A stretch of DNA of 64,000 nucleotides, taken from positions 130,157,999 through 130,221,998 of the forward strand of contig CM066991.1 in NCBI GenBank assembly GCA_033977485.1, read 5' to 3'. The DNA comes from Hydrangea macrophylla. Taxonomy: Eukaryota > Streptophyta > Magnoliopsida > Cornales > Hydrangeaceae. Of this stretch, positions 23,601-35,406 are shown one piece after another (within the stretch, counting starts at the first letter, position 1; every line of letters begins with the position of its first letter). A program made the translations under genes and the position numbers. A model generated the notes under the pieces. It had not been told where the DNA came from, searched no databases, and was given only the letters and a program-made list of their open reading frames with translations.

Positions 23601-26600
23601 TAGTACCATAAACAATAGATGTTTGGGTGTGTTAGAGTTGTGTACTCGGAGGGGCAAGGGTTTGAAAGATAAGAAATTTGGAGGTTGAAAGGGGTGGATC
23701 CAGATTGATTTTGAAGAGTCTAAAACGGATAAAAATTCAGAAAGTAAAGGATATGAAGAAAGAAAAATAAGAAGCTAGGCGTCACACCTGGGATTTGAAT
23801 TGCATTTCTCTATCCTCAAAAACTTGGAGAAACTTTGAAAGTTTCACTGAAATAAATTCTTTACTATGTTGAATGTGTTACATGGTGTAGCCTATATAAG
23901 CTGATAATAGGACTTAGATTCCATATTTGGAAACTCGAACACTTTGATTAGTAAACGGATGTAGACCTACCAAAATATACCTAAGAGGCTGAGACGCATT
24001 AAAAATAAACAAAAAATAAGACTTGTGACTGGCTATACAGCCCATGTCCAGCAAATCTTAAATTAGCAAAACACTCTTGACCCTAGAGACTTCATGAAAC
24101 ATATAAAAACCTATGTAGCCACACCTATCTATATATAGTTTGTTGTTGGGCTTACCATTTTTTTTCCTTTTTCTTTTGTAAACTTGGATGATTTATAGTA
24201 CTTATTTGTCACATGTGTTAGAGATTTTTCTGTTCTAAGCCTCATTTGTGCTCTGCTACAAGTTCTTCCTAAAAGGTATCCAGACAAGAGAGAATGGTTT
24301 GGTGAGAAGGGAAATACTCTTTACAAGTTTTGTCCTATTTTAGGACAGTAGGAGAGGATACATTTATCCATCTCGTAAGAGATAAATACGGTAGCAAGTA
24401 ATTCTTAATGAGGACAAATGTTGTTTGGGAGTGAACTGTGAAAAAAGAAAGATAAGGAATGGTATTTCAATGGTACAAATCACTCGTACATTTCGTTCAA
24501 GGAGGCTAGCCGTTATATGTGCACTGTTATTGATAAAGCAAGTATGTTGTGTGGTAGGTGCAAGGGCATGCTCGACTTGGTCCCAGCAGGGGCGCATGCA
24601 GAAATTTGAGATAGGGGGGCTTGGTAGGGGCAAAATCAAGAAGTTGCACCTGGGGTGGCTGAGGTTATGGGGGTTGGGGGCAGTGCCCTTGAGACCTTTT
24701 TTTGGGGCTATTTGTACATATTTTCGTGTAGATGAAAGCTAAGGACCTAAGGCTATAAAAATTAATACAGACACTCAAGAAATCTTCTCCCATATTTGGA
24801 TGTATGATACCTATATCAAAGTTGCAACAATCTGGGACCTAGTTAGTGCCCAATATAAGGTTGTTACTATTGAGAGATGTTTAGTATTTTAGCTTTGTGT
24901 ATTGGTTTTATATTTTTCCCTTGTTTTAGGGGTACTCTTGTAATTATATTTTATTTCTTCTCTTTAATAAAATGAGTGAGAATCACAATAGTGCTCTCTA
25001 AGCTTTCTTGGTAAACAACATGGTATCAGAGCAACCTAAGAGGGGGCTCTATCCTACCACCAAGAACCACCACCGCCGCTATATCCCTTCCTCTCCACTC
25101 TCGCCGCAGCCCACAGGACATCACCCACACCTAGCCGCAGTCCACAAACACCTACCCACCCCTTGCCGCAACTCCAGACCCCATCCCCAACCTCGCCGAA
25201 CCTACCAGACCCTCACCCAGCCTCACCGCCTTTCACACTGGCCTGATTTCTCATATCGAACTCTATTTCCTCTATTTTACCCCAGCCGATACTCTGGACT
25301 GAGATCTCGTATGCTATATCTCTGCTCTCTTCAATTTTCTAAATCCTAGTGTGGACTCCTGTCACACCCCAATCCACCTCCGGTGGATTAAGACACGTGT
25401 AACAAGACTATACGCACTCAAATTACACTAATAAGCAAGAAACCATATTAGTTATGAAGAAAAAAAAAACATGATTTTAAACCAGCATAAAAGGACTTAT
25501 TGTGACAAAACAGCCCCAAAGGTAAAATGCTCATTAATAAAGTATATCAAATTTAATACCAAATGATAGGTCTTTGAGTCCCGGATCCAACGCAAAAAAC
25601 GGCGGGCGAATCCGAATTTTCTAGAAAGAGTTATACACGTTTCCGTAAGAGCGGACATGAAAGTTTGTGAGCGGATCGATACACCCTTTATAGCCGGATC
25701 GATCCATCTTATGAATCCTCTCGCAGAATGCCCCTTAAGATGCCTGGATTGATCCGCCCTTCTACCTGGATCGATCCGCCCTTCTACCTGGATCGATCCG
25801 CGTTCTGCAAAATGCAAATCTGCTGCAAAAACTCTGCATTACAAGTTCAAACATAACCAAACTTATACCAAACTTCAAGAAACTTTGGAAAACCATTCCA
25901 TATACATTCCCAACCATTTCTAAATATCAACCAAGCATGAAAGACATACACACAACCACAATTCAATCATGAACTCTATTCCTTTGAAACAAGACAAACT
26001 TTTGAAGATTTGAAACTCACTTCTAATCAAAAAGTTCATTAAACTTGGTAGACATGAACTCAAAGCCATAATTAACATATATAGCAATTGGAACTTGACT
26101 ACAACACTTGTGACACCATCCGGACTTGCCGGAATGGTCCTAGTTAACCACTTCAGCACAAACAACCAAAACATAGGAATTTACATAGGTTTTCCATTTT
26201 CAACTCTAAACTACCAAAATACAAGTTTAAGTTCCATAGTTACAACCAAAATACCAACTTACCATTAAAGAGACTATAATTTACAACATTTTACAGGTTG
26301 AAAGGAGACTCTCACGCACAAGTCCCAAATCTCCCTCATCTCTCCCATCAATTCCTCTGCGGGTGTTGCTCCGAACTTGCGGTGGTTGTTATTTACCATA
26401 ACAGAAAAGGAAAACGGTTTTCTTAAGCATTACGCTTAGTGAATGACTAACGTGCTTTGAATGTCGTGAACATGTATAATGCAACAATTTATGCACGTAA
26501 GCATACGTATTTGCAAAATTCATGGGTTAATGATTCATTCAGACCGGAAGACCACCTCTTTGGCCGCGCGGTCACTTCTATTCCTTGGACTTCCGTTTTT

Positions 26601-29600
26601 ATGGGATTTTTCCTCTTCCCTTCCTTATTAACCCCAACAATGAACCATTACGCCCATTTATTCATTGACCACTTAACATATAAGCACATAATCACATAAA
26701 CAATGATAATTTCATGCCAAATCAACATAAATTTATAGTATCTAGCATGAATTCAACGAAAACTTCAAGAATTATCATTTCCTAACTATCAATTGAGCAG
26801 AAGACATGTACCACATTAAAGCTTTAAGTTAGAAAACTCACCTTTTACAAGTTCTATCCAAAATCATTCCAAGAATGCAAAATTTCACCAAATCCAAGCT
26901 CAATTCCTACTCCAAAGAGATTCCTACACGAATTCGGCAACCGCGTGTCACCGATTAGCGTGAGCTGCCAAAATTACGACGATTAAAACGTAAATTGAAG
27001 GTATAGAAACGATCGTCTCACCTCCACGAGTCCGAAAACGGCTTCGGTTCGCGAATTGGATGTCGGACGGCGACGGAACGGCGTCGGAGACGAGTTCGTC
27101 TTTCTCTCTCGGTGAGCTCTTTCTTTCCTTGATAATTTCTGTAAATTTTGTGCTACTAACCTCTCCATTTGACACACAACCATCACATGCAAGTGATGTG
27201 TCAAATATTTTCCCCTATTTTCGTTTACACCCCCGGATTTTCTTAAGTTCTTATTATGAAATCCTCAAACATTCCATTAATTACCCAGTTATCTAATGGG
27301 TGTTTGTCTAAGTCTCGTATGGGTCCCAGCGAGGTCCCAATTATTTTGTGAAATTACTCACACCTACTAATCATAAATCTTTTTCAGTTATACCCTTGTT
27401 TGGGTATCCAAGTTAATACCAAATGCTAACATATGTATCCCCATATAATATAAAAGCGTTTAAACAAATATTCGTTTAATCATATAAATGCATTTAATCA
27501 TGTAAAATGCAAGTATTATTATTCGGGCCTTCACTGGGTCCCACTCCATTACCTGTCTCACCTTACTGGAGACTTTTCCAACTGTGTCCTTTCCTGAACA
27601 CTTTTCACGGGCGAGTCCAAAGCCTCCCCTTAATCCATTTTATACACTAATTATATTAATTAATGCATACTAAATGAATATTAAATCCTTTTTCCGGGTA
27701 CGGGTGTTCCAACTCCACTACAATTGGGCTATTCTGATCGCAATCCGTCTACCTTTCTTCTTCGGGGACGACTTCGGACCTCATGATTTGTCCATAGATT
27801 GGACGATAACACCAAAGGTGCATACGAATGCTAGGAGCGTCTTGATTTCATTATTGTTGGTTGTGCATGTTCCTCTTCAATATGACGAAGGACGATTTGA
27901 CTCAAAAGACTGCCGAAGTTGCAAGTTTTCCTGTAGGTAATGAGAGAATACCCATTACCGAGAACCCTGGGTCCAAGATCACTACGGTGCTTCTGAATGG
28001 TGAGAATTATTTATCCTGGTCTCAGTCAACCACGTTTTGACTCAAAAGCAGATCTAAATTTGGTTATGTAAATGGCACAGCGTTGAAGATCCTACTTATG
28101 CAAAGTGGGAAGTTGACAATTTTATGGTTATGAGTTGGCTTACCCATTCCATGGAGCCCGAGATTGCCGATGGGTTCTTTGGGATGGAGACTGCCCAGGA
28201 TATCTGGGATACACTTGTGGAAACTTATTCTCGTAAGGGAATGTTGCGCAAATCTATGAGTTAAGAAGAGCTGTTGAAGCGGAGGTACATGGAGATCTCT
28301 CCACTTTACAATATTTTACTGCATTGGGAGCCCTTTGGAAACGTATTGATCATCTGACTGCCCATCACCCAGTCTGTCCAATCGATGCTGCTAGCTTCAA
28401 AACTTGCATTGAAAGTGAGAGGATATTTAAATTTTTAGCTGGTCTTAATCCCTACCTTGATCCGGTTTGGAGCAGGATCCTGAGAGAGGCCTTTGCTCAT
28501 GTTCAGAATTGAAGAGAGCCGCCAATCAACCATGCTTCCTCATTCCTCAGCAGACAGATCTGCCTTGATTTCCTCTAATTATCGTGGTGGTAAGACTCCT
28601 GTATCTCGTACTGATCATAATACTGAAGTGGGTGATGGCAATGACAAGTTATGGTGTGACTATTGTAATCATCCTAGACATACTCGGGATAAGTGATGCA
28701 GCTTCCACGGTCGTCCTCCGATGTCGGGTAGTCGTGGTGGTTGTCGTGGTGGCCGAGATGGTGGACCGCATGCGCACTTGTCTACTAGATTAGATCTTCT
28801 CAACAGGAGGGGGTATCTACTCCAACTACTTCATCTGGACCTAGCACCATTAGCAACACAGATTTGGAGACCTTACGTCGTATATGGCTCAGTTGGATCC
28901 TCCCACCAGTGCCTCTACTTCTTTTGCCCATAAAGGTAATTGTGCTAATTTGTCTAGTGCCTTATTTTTTAATTCTCAACAACCATGGATAGTTGATTCG
29001 GGAGCTTCAGATCATATGACTGGTCTTTTTAATGTTTTTCAACATATAATCCGCGTTCAAGGAAAGAAAAGGTTCGAACCGCAGATGGTACACCTTCCAC
29101 TGTTTCTAGTAAAGGTGTCGTTAATGTTTCTAGTGCACTAGCCTTAACTTCAGTCCTTTTTGTTCCTAATTTTTCAACTAACTTGATTTCTATTAGTCGA
29201 ATTACCCGGGATCTCAATTGTTGTGTTTCTTTCTTCCCATCTCATTGTGCCTTTCAAGATCTCTCCATGAAGAAGACGATTGGCAGTGGTAGAGAGGAGA
29301 ATGATCGTTATTTTCTGTTGCCGGATGGAGTTACAAATGGGAAGTTGACGGAAGTTACGCACACCACACAGAGAGAGACTCTTCCCTGGGACTGGCTGTG
29401 GCACTAGAGATTAGGACATCCTTCTTCTTTTTTTGCTTCTTTTTTTTTTATTTTTTATTTTTTTTTTAATTTTTTATTGCCCCCTCTATTTCCTAATAAA
29501 AATGTTTCTGGAATTTCTTGTGAGGCATGTCGACTAGGAAAACACTTTCGTGCTACTTTTAATTCGAGTATTAATAAAAGTACAATTCCATTTTTTCTAT

Positions 29601-32600
29601 TATTCATATCGATGTTTGGGGTCCTTCCCCTATCTCTACTTTGAATGGTTATAAATGGTTTGCCACTTTTATAGATGATTGCACTCGCACGAGGTGGGTT
29701 TATTTGATGAAAGAGAAAAGTGTTGTTTTTTCTCTCTTTAAGTCTTTTCACAAGATGATTTGTACTCAGTTTAAGTCTTTTCACAAGTGATTTTCACAAA
29801 GAGGGGGGGGGGGATGGGCAGAGAGAGAATATATCTATGGTGGTCTTACCCATTACTTCTCTGAACATGGTATGATTCATCAAACATCGTGCACCAATAC
29901 TCCTCAACAGATTGGAGTAGCTGAGAGAAAAAATTGTCACTTATTAGAGTCAGCTAGGTCAATGATGTTCTCAATGCAAGTTCCTAAGTCGTATTGGGGT
30001 GAAACAGTTCTAACTGCTGCATACCTTATTAATCATCTTTCCACTCGTGTGTTTGGTAAGAAAGCTCCAGTTGAACTTCTTACTAAGCCATCTTCTCTTT
30101 TTCCTGTTCCTGTGAAAGTCTTTGGTTGTGCTTGTTTTTTTCACAATCACTCTCCCTCTCGTAATAAATTAGATCCCCGTGCCCTTAAATGTGTCTACGT
30201 CGGCTTCTCTCCGACACAAAAAGGGTACAAGTGTTATCATCCTCCCTTCCGTAAGTGGTTCGTGTCTATGGATGTTACCTTTGATATATGTTTGTCCTAT
30301 TTTCATGATTCGCAGCCATCTCTTCAGGGGGAGAGCAAGTCATGGGAAGAGAAGTTTGGAGCAACAGTCCCATTATAGTAGGAGGAGAGGAGGAAAGAGG
30401 AGGGAAAAAAATGAGGAAGAAGGAAAAAAAATAAAAATGAGGAAGAAGGAGAAAAAAAATAGAAATGAGAAGGAAAGAGAAAAAAATGTAGAAGGAAGTG
30501 AAAGAGATAAGACGAAGGAGCTATTGCCTTATTCAAAAAATAAGGGGAGGAAATTTTTTGGGGCAACAAATCAGAGAATCATTTCTCCAATCCCACTACA
30601 ATTGCCTTCTTCAACAGATGAAGATTCAGGTATTTTTACTTCTCCAGTGTCTACTATTTCTACTTCTCATGTGTCTACTATTCCTACTTCTCCTACCTCT
30701 CCTATTGCTACTACTCATGTTTCTAGTTCTTCCTCTCCGGATAAGTTAGACATTCCTATTGATCTTTGCAAGGGCACTAGGGAGTGTACTAAACACCCCA
30801 TTTCAAAATTTGTTTCCTACACCTGTTTGTCCTCGTCTTATGGGGCCTTTGTGTCCAAACCTGATTCTGTTTATCCCTAATCATGTACAGGAAGCTCTCG
30901 CTGATACTAAGTGGAAGTTGGCTATGGTTGACGAGATGAAAGCACTTAGGAAAACACATGGAGAAGAATTTAGGGAAAATGATAATTTTATTTATATTCA
31001 TCCCCATGCATATATAGCTTTACAAAGAGAGAATAAAAGGAAAGGCAATAAAAATGAAATAAAAGATAAATAAAGACAGTAAAGATGGTCAACATGACCA
31101 ATAAAGATAAGAATCATGTCATCATAAAATCATCCAATTTCAACATAAAATCAGTCATTCCAACACTCCCCTGCAAACTGAAGGTGGAAATAAACCACAG
31201 AAGTTTGGAACAATAAGTTTATAACAAGACTGTTCATGAAAGTTGGCAAGAGTGGGAAACACCATCCACCAATAGAATGTGAGACTGTGGGAATGATCAT
31301 CCACAGTAAATCACCAGAAAATCCAACTTCTTGTTTAAAAAAAAAAAGCAAGTAACAGTGGTTGCAACAATAGACCCAAATCTTGAAGGTTCAAGCCACC
31401 ATAATATACTCCACCTCTCCCCCTCAAACTACTCGAAGGCTGGACAAGACCCGAATGGGGCTGGCCTAGGGCTGGACAAGGCCCGAAGGGGCTGACCGAG
31501 GGCTGGACAAGGCCCGAAGGGGCTGACCGAGGGCTGGATGACACACGTAGGGGAAGAGTGGAGTCGGCGTAGGGAGGGTCTTCGAACTGAGTTTTAAAGT
31601 CGAAAGCAAAGCTAGGACCGGCCGGTGACGGGTGGACACCCGCCGAAGGTGGAAGCGGGGAAACAATGCCAAAATCGAGTTAGGCTCTGATACCACGAAG
31701 AATTTAGGGAAAATGATAATTTTATTCATATTCATCCCATGTATATATAGCTTTACAAGGAGAGAATAAAAGGAAAGGCAATAAAAATGAAATTAAAGAT
31801 AATTAAAGACAATAAAGATGGTCAACATGACCAATAAAGATAAGAATCACGTCATCATAAAATCAGCCATTCCAACACATGGGAATTAGCAGAATTACCT
31901 CGTGGGAAAAGGACATTTGGGTGTAAGTGGGTGTTCACCGTGAAGCAGCATAGAGCAGATGGAACTGTTGAAAGATATAAAGCCAGATTGCTGGCCAAAT
32001 GCTTTACTCAAACCTATGGGGAAGACTATCAAGAGACGTTTGCACCGGTAGCAAAGATGAATTCTATCAGAATACTGTTATCTCTAGCAGCCAACTTAGA
32101 GTGGCATTTGCATCAGTTTGATGTGAAGAATGCGTTTCTTCATGGAGACTTAAAGGAGGAAGTCTACATGGATATTCCCCCTGGGTTTGAGGATGACAAA
32201 CGAGAGGGAAGGTATGTCATCTCAAGAAGTCCTTATATGGTCTAAAACAGTCTCCCAGAGCTTGGGTTGATAGGTTCTCTGAAGCTATGATCAGGTATAG
32301 CTTCAAACAAAGCCAAGGTGATCATACTCTTTTTATTAAGCATTCGTCACAGGAGAAGGTGACTGCTTTAATAGTCTATGTAGATATTGCTCTTACAGGT
32401 AATGATTTTGAAGAGATGAAGTATTTGAAATCATACCTTGCTAAGGAATTTGAAATTAAAGATTTGGGAGATTTGAAATTTTTCTTGGGAATTGAAGTAG
32501 CAAGATCCAAGGAAGTCATATTCATTTCACAAAGGAAGTATGTCCTAGACCTGCTTAAGGAGACATGTATGCTTGGAAGCAAAGTAGTGGATACGCCTAT

Positions 32601-35406
32601 GGATTTGAATCTAAATCTTGGAGATGAACCCTATGGAGAACCGATTGAGAAGGGGAGATACCAGAGGTTAGCAGGAAAATTAATTTATTTGGCTCACACC
32701 AGACCATATATTGCGTTTGCTGTTAAGCGTGGTTAGCCAATTTATGCATGACCCGAAGCAAGTTCATCTCGATGCTGTGTTTAGAAGCATTAGATATTTG
32801 AAGTTAGCACCAGGAAAAGGATTATGCTTTGCTAAACATGGGCACACTTTAGTTGAGGTCTTCTGATGTTGATTGGGTTGGGTCTAGTTATTGTACATTT
32901 ATGGGTGGTAATTTGGTTGCTTGGAGAAGCAAGAAGCAGTCGGTGGTAGCTAGGTTTAGTGCTGAAGCAGAGTTCAGAGCTATGGCATAGGGAGTGTGTG
33001 AGTTGTTATGGGTTCAGATTATCCTATCTGATCTTGGATTTGGGCCAAATGATTCAATGAAGTTATATTGTGATAACAAGGCTGCTATTGAAATTACTCA
33101 CAACCCAGTTCAACATGACCGAACGAAACATGTAGAAATTGACAAGCACTTTATTAAGGAGAAGTTGAATAGTGGGTGCATCTATACATCATTTGTGAGA
33201 TCTGGAGAACAGTTAGGAGATGTTCTGACTAAAAGTCTTCCTAGTCGTTCATTTCACTACATTCTTAGTAAGGTGAGCATGAGAGATAACTTCGCACTAG
33301 CTTGAGGGGAGTGTTGAGAGATGTTTATTATTTTAGCTTGTGTATTGGTTTTATATTTTTCCCTTGTTTGGGGTACTCTTGTAATTATATTTTATTTCTT
33401 CTCTTTAATAAAATGAGAGAGAGTCACGATAGTGCTCTCTAAGCTTTCTTGGTAAACAACCAGTTACTAACAAATGGCACCTAAAAAAATATTAGCCAAT
33501 GGAACGTTGTTATTACTAATTGGCACCAAATGTTTAACGAAATGATATCTTGTTACTACAAATTGCGACCAAGAATTTGAATGTACCATACGACAAAAAG
33601 TATTTGGTTGTATTGTAGAGTTTTCATAACTCAAATGCTAATAAAATAGGGAGTATTCTGGATTTTTTGGAGGGGCTTAAATGCAAAAAAAGTTTGTTTT
33701 TAGGGTAAGTCTGAAATTTTTCTAAAACCTAGGGGGAGCTTGAGGCCCCCTTTGCCCTTTACTAGGTCCGCCCCTGGGTTGTACACACACGTGCTTACTT
33801 TTGCTGTGGACTTCGAAGTTCTTGACAACTATGAACTAACAATCAACACCAGATTCCTATTGCCTTTCTGACAGACCAAAGTGATGTTTCCTTGGCCTAT
33901 GTTTAGGAATCTTAAATTGTTTACTTGGAATTTATTGGTTGGAAGCTTGGAATTGAAGTACGGAAACATCAAAAAATGAAAATTTATTGATCCCTAGTTA
34001 CAGACTGAAAGTTGCATTTTCTTTCATCTTTGTCTATTTTTCCTTTTGAATTAATTAGTTTGTACGGGATAGTGCATCCTCTTTTTGATTTTGAACTAAT
34101 ATGGTAGATATGATGAAACTTTTTACATGAATGATGATTTTTTATTTTTGTTTATTTTTCCAATTTTGTTTTTGATCCACAGCATTACTATCTTCTACTT
34201 TGCCAAGGAAGAGGGCAACTGTAGATTCACTTCAGTATTCCCTGAAGCCTTCATGCCAGTTAAAATCCCTTTTCAGAAAGGACCTGGTCAGAAATTTCTT
34301 CAGCCTTCAGGGACAGGCATCGACTTAGGCTTTTTTGCATTAGAAGAACTGTCAAAACCACCACCAGGGGAGGATGTGTTTCCCCTCGTGATCTCTGCAG
34401 AAACACTCTCGCCTTCGAGTTCTTCAGAAGAACACCTTGGTGATCCTCCACCAAACGCTTTGCCTCATATTCAAATCACTCAAGCTGTTATAGAGAAGAA
34501 CAAGGACAACCCTTTTCAAGTGAGAGTAGATAGGCAGTTATTGTGGATTGATGGGGTTCGTTATGAGCTTCGTGAGATATACGGAATCGGAAACTCAACT
34601 GCGACAAGCTTTAGTGAAAGTGATTCCGGAAAGGAGTGTGTTATTTGCATGACTGAAACCAAGGATACAGCTGTTCTGCCATGCCGGCATTTGGTGAGTC
34701 CATCTTAAAACTCACAAGGCTCTGTTTAGTTTATGGATCTAGTGAGAAAAGAAAAGAGAGTATGAAAACAAACTTTTGTTTGTTTCTTTAGCAAGTAAAC
34801 CATAGAGTATCATAGGAAAGAAAAGAATGTAAGGTGAAAAATAATTCAGATTTTTCGAGTCTTGTGAGTCACTTCCCTTCTTCTTTTTTCTTGAACTCCT
34901 ATAAGGTTTTGAATACATTAATTTCTAATGTTAGTAAATCATGGAGGAAAACACAGGAGAGAATGCTCGAGAATTATGTTAAGTGGCTTTTGCTTCTTCT
35001 ATTATTTTTAATTTTTAAATTTTTATTTTTTATTTTTTCGGGGGCATGAATGTGTTAGTTCTTGGGTATATTTTGAACTATGTATTCTATATTTTTAAAG
35101 TTTTGGAAGATCCTTGAGTTTGCTATATCCATTCTTCTATTTTAATTTTCTTTAGGGGCTTTGGATTTTGTTTGGAGTGTACTTGCTTGTGGTTATATCT
35201 AACACAGAGTTGGTTCTCTGTGGACAACTTTATTTGATCTTAATGCTACAATTGCAATTGCTTTCTCTGATGGGAAAATGTTGCATTTTCAGTGTATGTG
35301 TGGCGAGTGTGCAAAAGCATTGAGACTTCAATCGAATAAGTGCCCAATATGCCGCCAACCTATTGAGGAACTAATGGAGATCAAGATAAACAATGCTGAT
35401 CAGTGA
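16626..35406 (+). CDS. LUL4: RING-HCa E3 ubiquitin ligase, LOG2-LIKE (LUL3/LUL4 type), three exons
   Basis: Exons 16626-17134, 34183-34693 and 35293-35406 give 1,134 nt, 377 aa. The split codon AG|C (Ser) at the first junction and the in-frame second junction restore a continuous family sequence. The N-terminus MGISWS fits N-myristoylation. A Pro/Ser/Tyr-rich low-complexity segment (about 15-120) follows, then the conserved DAR2-type region (about 130-310; [44 protein letters not shown]). The RING runs from about Cys322 to Cys360: C322-x2-C325, C337-x-H339, C343/C346, C357-x2-C360. All expected metal ligands are present, and exon 3 starts inside the RING. LOG2/LUL proteins are membrane-associated plant E3 ligases; LOG2 acts with GDU1 in amino-acid export. 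The residues match LUL4 and LUL3 better than LOG2, so the symbol is a best fit. Intron 1 is 17,048 bp and full of transposons; intron 2 is 599 bp. The frame shows no damage. Confidence 0.93.
19329..19440. repeat. 52-bp tandem repeat, two copies plus a partial third
   Basis: Units beginning CAAGCAATTAACC start at 19329 and 19381, and a partial third unit starts at 19433; the first two differ at only a few positions. Confidence 0.85.
21509..21571 (-). pseudogene. captured single exon of an STE24/FACE1-type CAAX prenyl protease gene
   Basis: On the minus strand, 63 nt encode [15 protein letters not shown] followed by NTLIHQ. This matches a conserved internal exon of plant STE24 (zinc metalloprotease that trims prenylated CaaX proteins in the ER), which in Arabidopsis continues with DTLIQQ and precedes the HELGH active-site exon. 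It is bounded by a good acceptor (TTATGCAG) and a donor-like GTTAGG, so an exon with its splice sites was copied. I find no neighbouring STE24 exons in the element, so no protease can be made from it. It is a captured gene fragment inside the Harbinger-like element. Confidence 0.8.
23441..24867. other. intron DNA without recognised gene; GGATTT hexamer repeat
   Basis: A short (TTTGGA)n tract lies at about 23506-23535. 23540-24580 has no convincing coding signal. At 24587 a CAGGGGCG sequence begins that is inverted at 33769-33776 (see the next entry). Confidence 0.5.
24868..25020 (+). repeat. 5' LTR of the copia element
   Basis: Starts TATTGAGAGATG (the right copy starts TGTTGAGAGATG) and ends GGTAAACAACA, next to the primer binding site. 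Confidence 0.92.
25360..27711. mobile_element. solo LTR (2,352 bp) inserted in the copia leader
   Basis: Begins TGTCACACCCC and ends GGGTGTTCCA, with TG/CA ends and a 5-bp target duplication ACTCC (25355-25359 and 27712-27716). No internal retrotransposon region or second LTR is present. Size and ends suggest the long LTRs of Ty3/gypsy chromoviruses (Tekay/Del type), but the family call is inference. It contains a 22-bp tandem repeat (CTGGATCGATCCGCCCTTCT) at about 25744-25808. Confidence 0.75.
27882..28720 (+). pseudogene. copia gag relic
   Basis: The frame starts at ATG 27882 and shows the copia-type N-terminal block [12 protein letters not shown]. Stops and frame changes follow. Near 28650-28695 is the zinc-knuckle pattern C-x2-C-x4-H ([10 protein letters not shown]), whose last Cys is displaced by a stop. 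Gag would form the cytoplasmic particle. It is not functional. Confidence 0.8.
28960..30380 (+). pseudogene. copia protease and integrase relic
   Basis: The protease active-site block VDSGASDHM lies at about 28990-29022. The integrase zinc-finger half CEACRLGKH lies near 29520, a core segment (IDVWGP, FIDDCTR) at about 29605-29690, and a longer intact piece ([11 protein letters not shown] through GYKCYHP) at 29872-30300. Frames are broken, and a T-rich expansion lies at about 29427-29475. Confidence 0.85.
30962..31877 (-). mobile_element. TRIM-like miniature LTR retrotransposon (916 bp)
   Basis: Two LTRs in minus orientation (30962-31165 and 31697-31877) flank about 530 bp with no coding capacity. 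Read on the minus strand, TGGTATCAGAGCC (primer binding site) follows the right LTR, and GCAGGGGAG (polypurine tract) lies before the left LTR, which starts TGTTGGAATG. The target duplication CATGG lies at 30957-30961 and 31878-31882. The left LTR has an extra duplication of about 21 bp. It sits inside the copia reverse transcriptase, in the opposite orientation. Confidence 0.88.
31440..31540. repeat. 31-bp tandem repeat in the TRIM interior
   Basis: About three units of GGCTGGACAAGGCCCGAAGG plus GGCTGACCGAG; the first unit is diverged and the last two are almost identical. Confidence 0.85.
33312..33462 (+). repeat. 3' LTR of the copia element
   Basis: Starts TGTTGAGAGATG after the GAGGGGAG tract and ends AAACAACCA next to the GTTAC duplication. 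Confidence 0.92.

Larger units (their letters stand above)
30860..33305 (+). pseudogene. copia reverse transcriptase and RNase H relic, split by a TRIM
   Basis: Upstream of the TRIM is the block [15 protein letters not shown]. After it come the reverse transcriptase blocks [18 protein letters not shown] and [12 protein letters not shown]. The catalytic YVDD motif reads YVDIAL here, so one aspartate is missing. RNase H follows, with [12 protein letters not shown] and [11 protein letters not shown], and ends at 33305 just before the polypurine tract. Several stops are present. Confidence 0.88.
24868..33462 (+). mobile_element. Ty1/copia LTR retrotransposon, defective, with two nested insertions
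   Basis: Short LTRs at 24868-25020 and 33312-33462 differ by about five substitutions and three small indels. The 5-bp target duplication GTTAC lies at 24863-24867 and 33463-33467. The primer binding site TGGTATCAGAGC (initiator Met tRNA) at 25021 follows the 5' LTR directly, and the polypurine tract GAGGGGAG lies just before the 3' LTR. The gene order gag, protease, integrase, reverse transcriptase, RNase H is that of copia. The element is 8,595 bp. Without the solo LTR and the TRIM it would be about 5.3 kb, a normal copia length. All coding parts carry stops or frameshifts. It has the same orientation as the host gene. Confidence 0.93.
24587..33776. mobile_element. possible small TIR element into which the copia element inserted
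   Basis: CAGGGGCGCA at the left and TCCGCCCCTG at the right are inverted. The flanks near both are rich in G (left) and C (right) runs of the kind seen in one plant DNA-transposon group. Without the copia insertion the element would be only about 590 bp. No matching target duplication was found, so this is tentative. Confidence 0.3.
17135..34182 (+). other. 17,048-bp first intron of the LUL gene, filled with transposons
   Basis: The donor is GGCAG|GTTAGG and the acceptor TGATCCACAG|CATTAC. 17135-18887 holds a TA repeat (about 17153-17179) and AT-rich DNA without a recognised gene. After that come a T25 tract, a LINE relic split by a Harbinger-like element, repeat DNA, and a copia element with two nested insertions. 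The last 700 bp before the acceptor is plain AT-rich intron. The splice sites are inferred from the conserved protein and were not observed in a transcript. Confidence 0.85.

Noticed and set aside
24425..24742. 105-codon frame in the LUL intron
   Set aside because: Lies in repeat DNA, runs through the CAGGGGCG element end and has no recognisable domain.
30179..30880. 233-codon frame between copia integrase and reverse transcriptase
   Set aside because: A shifted frame through the A/G-rich linker of the copia polyprotein; not a host gene.
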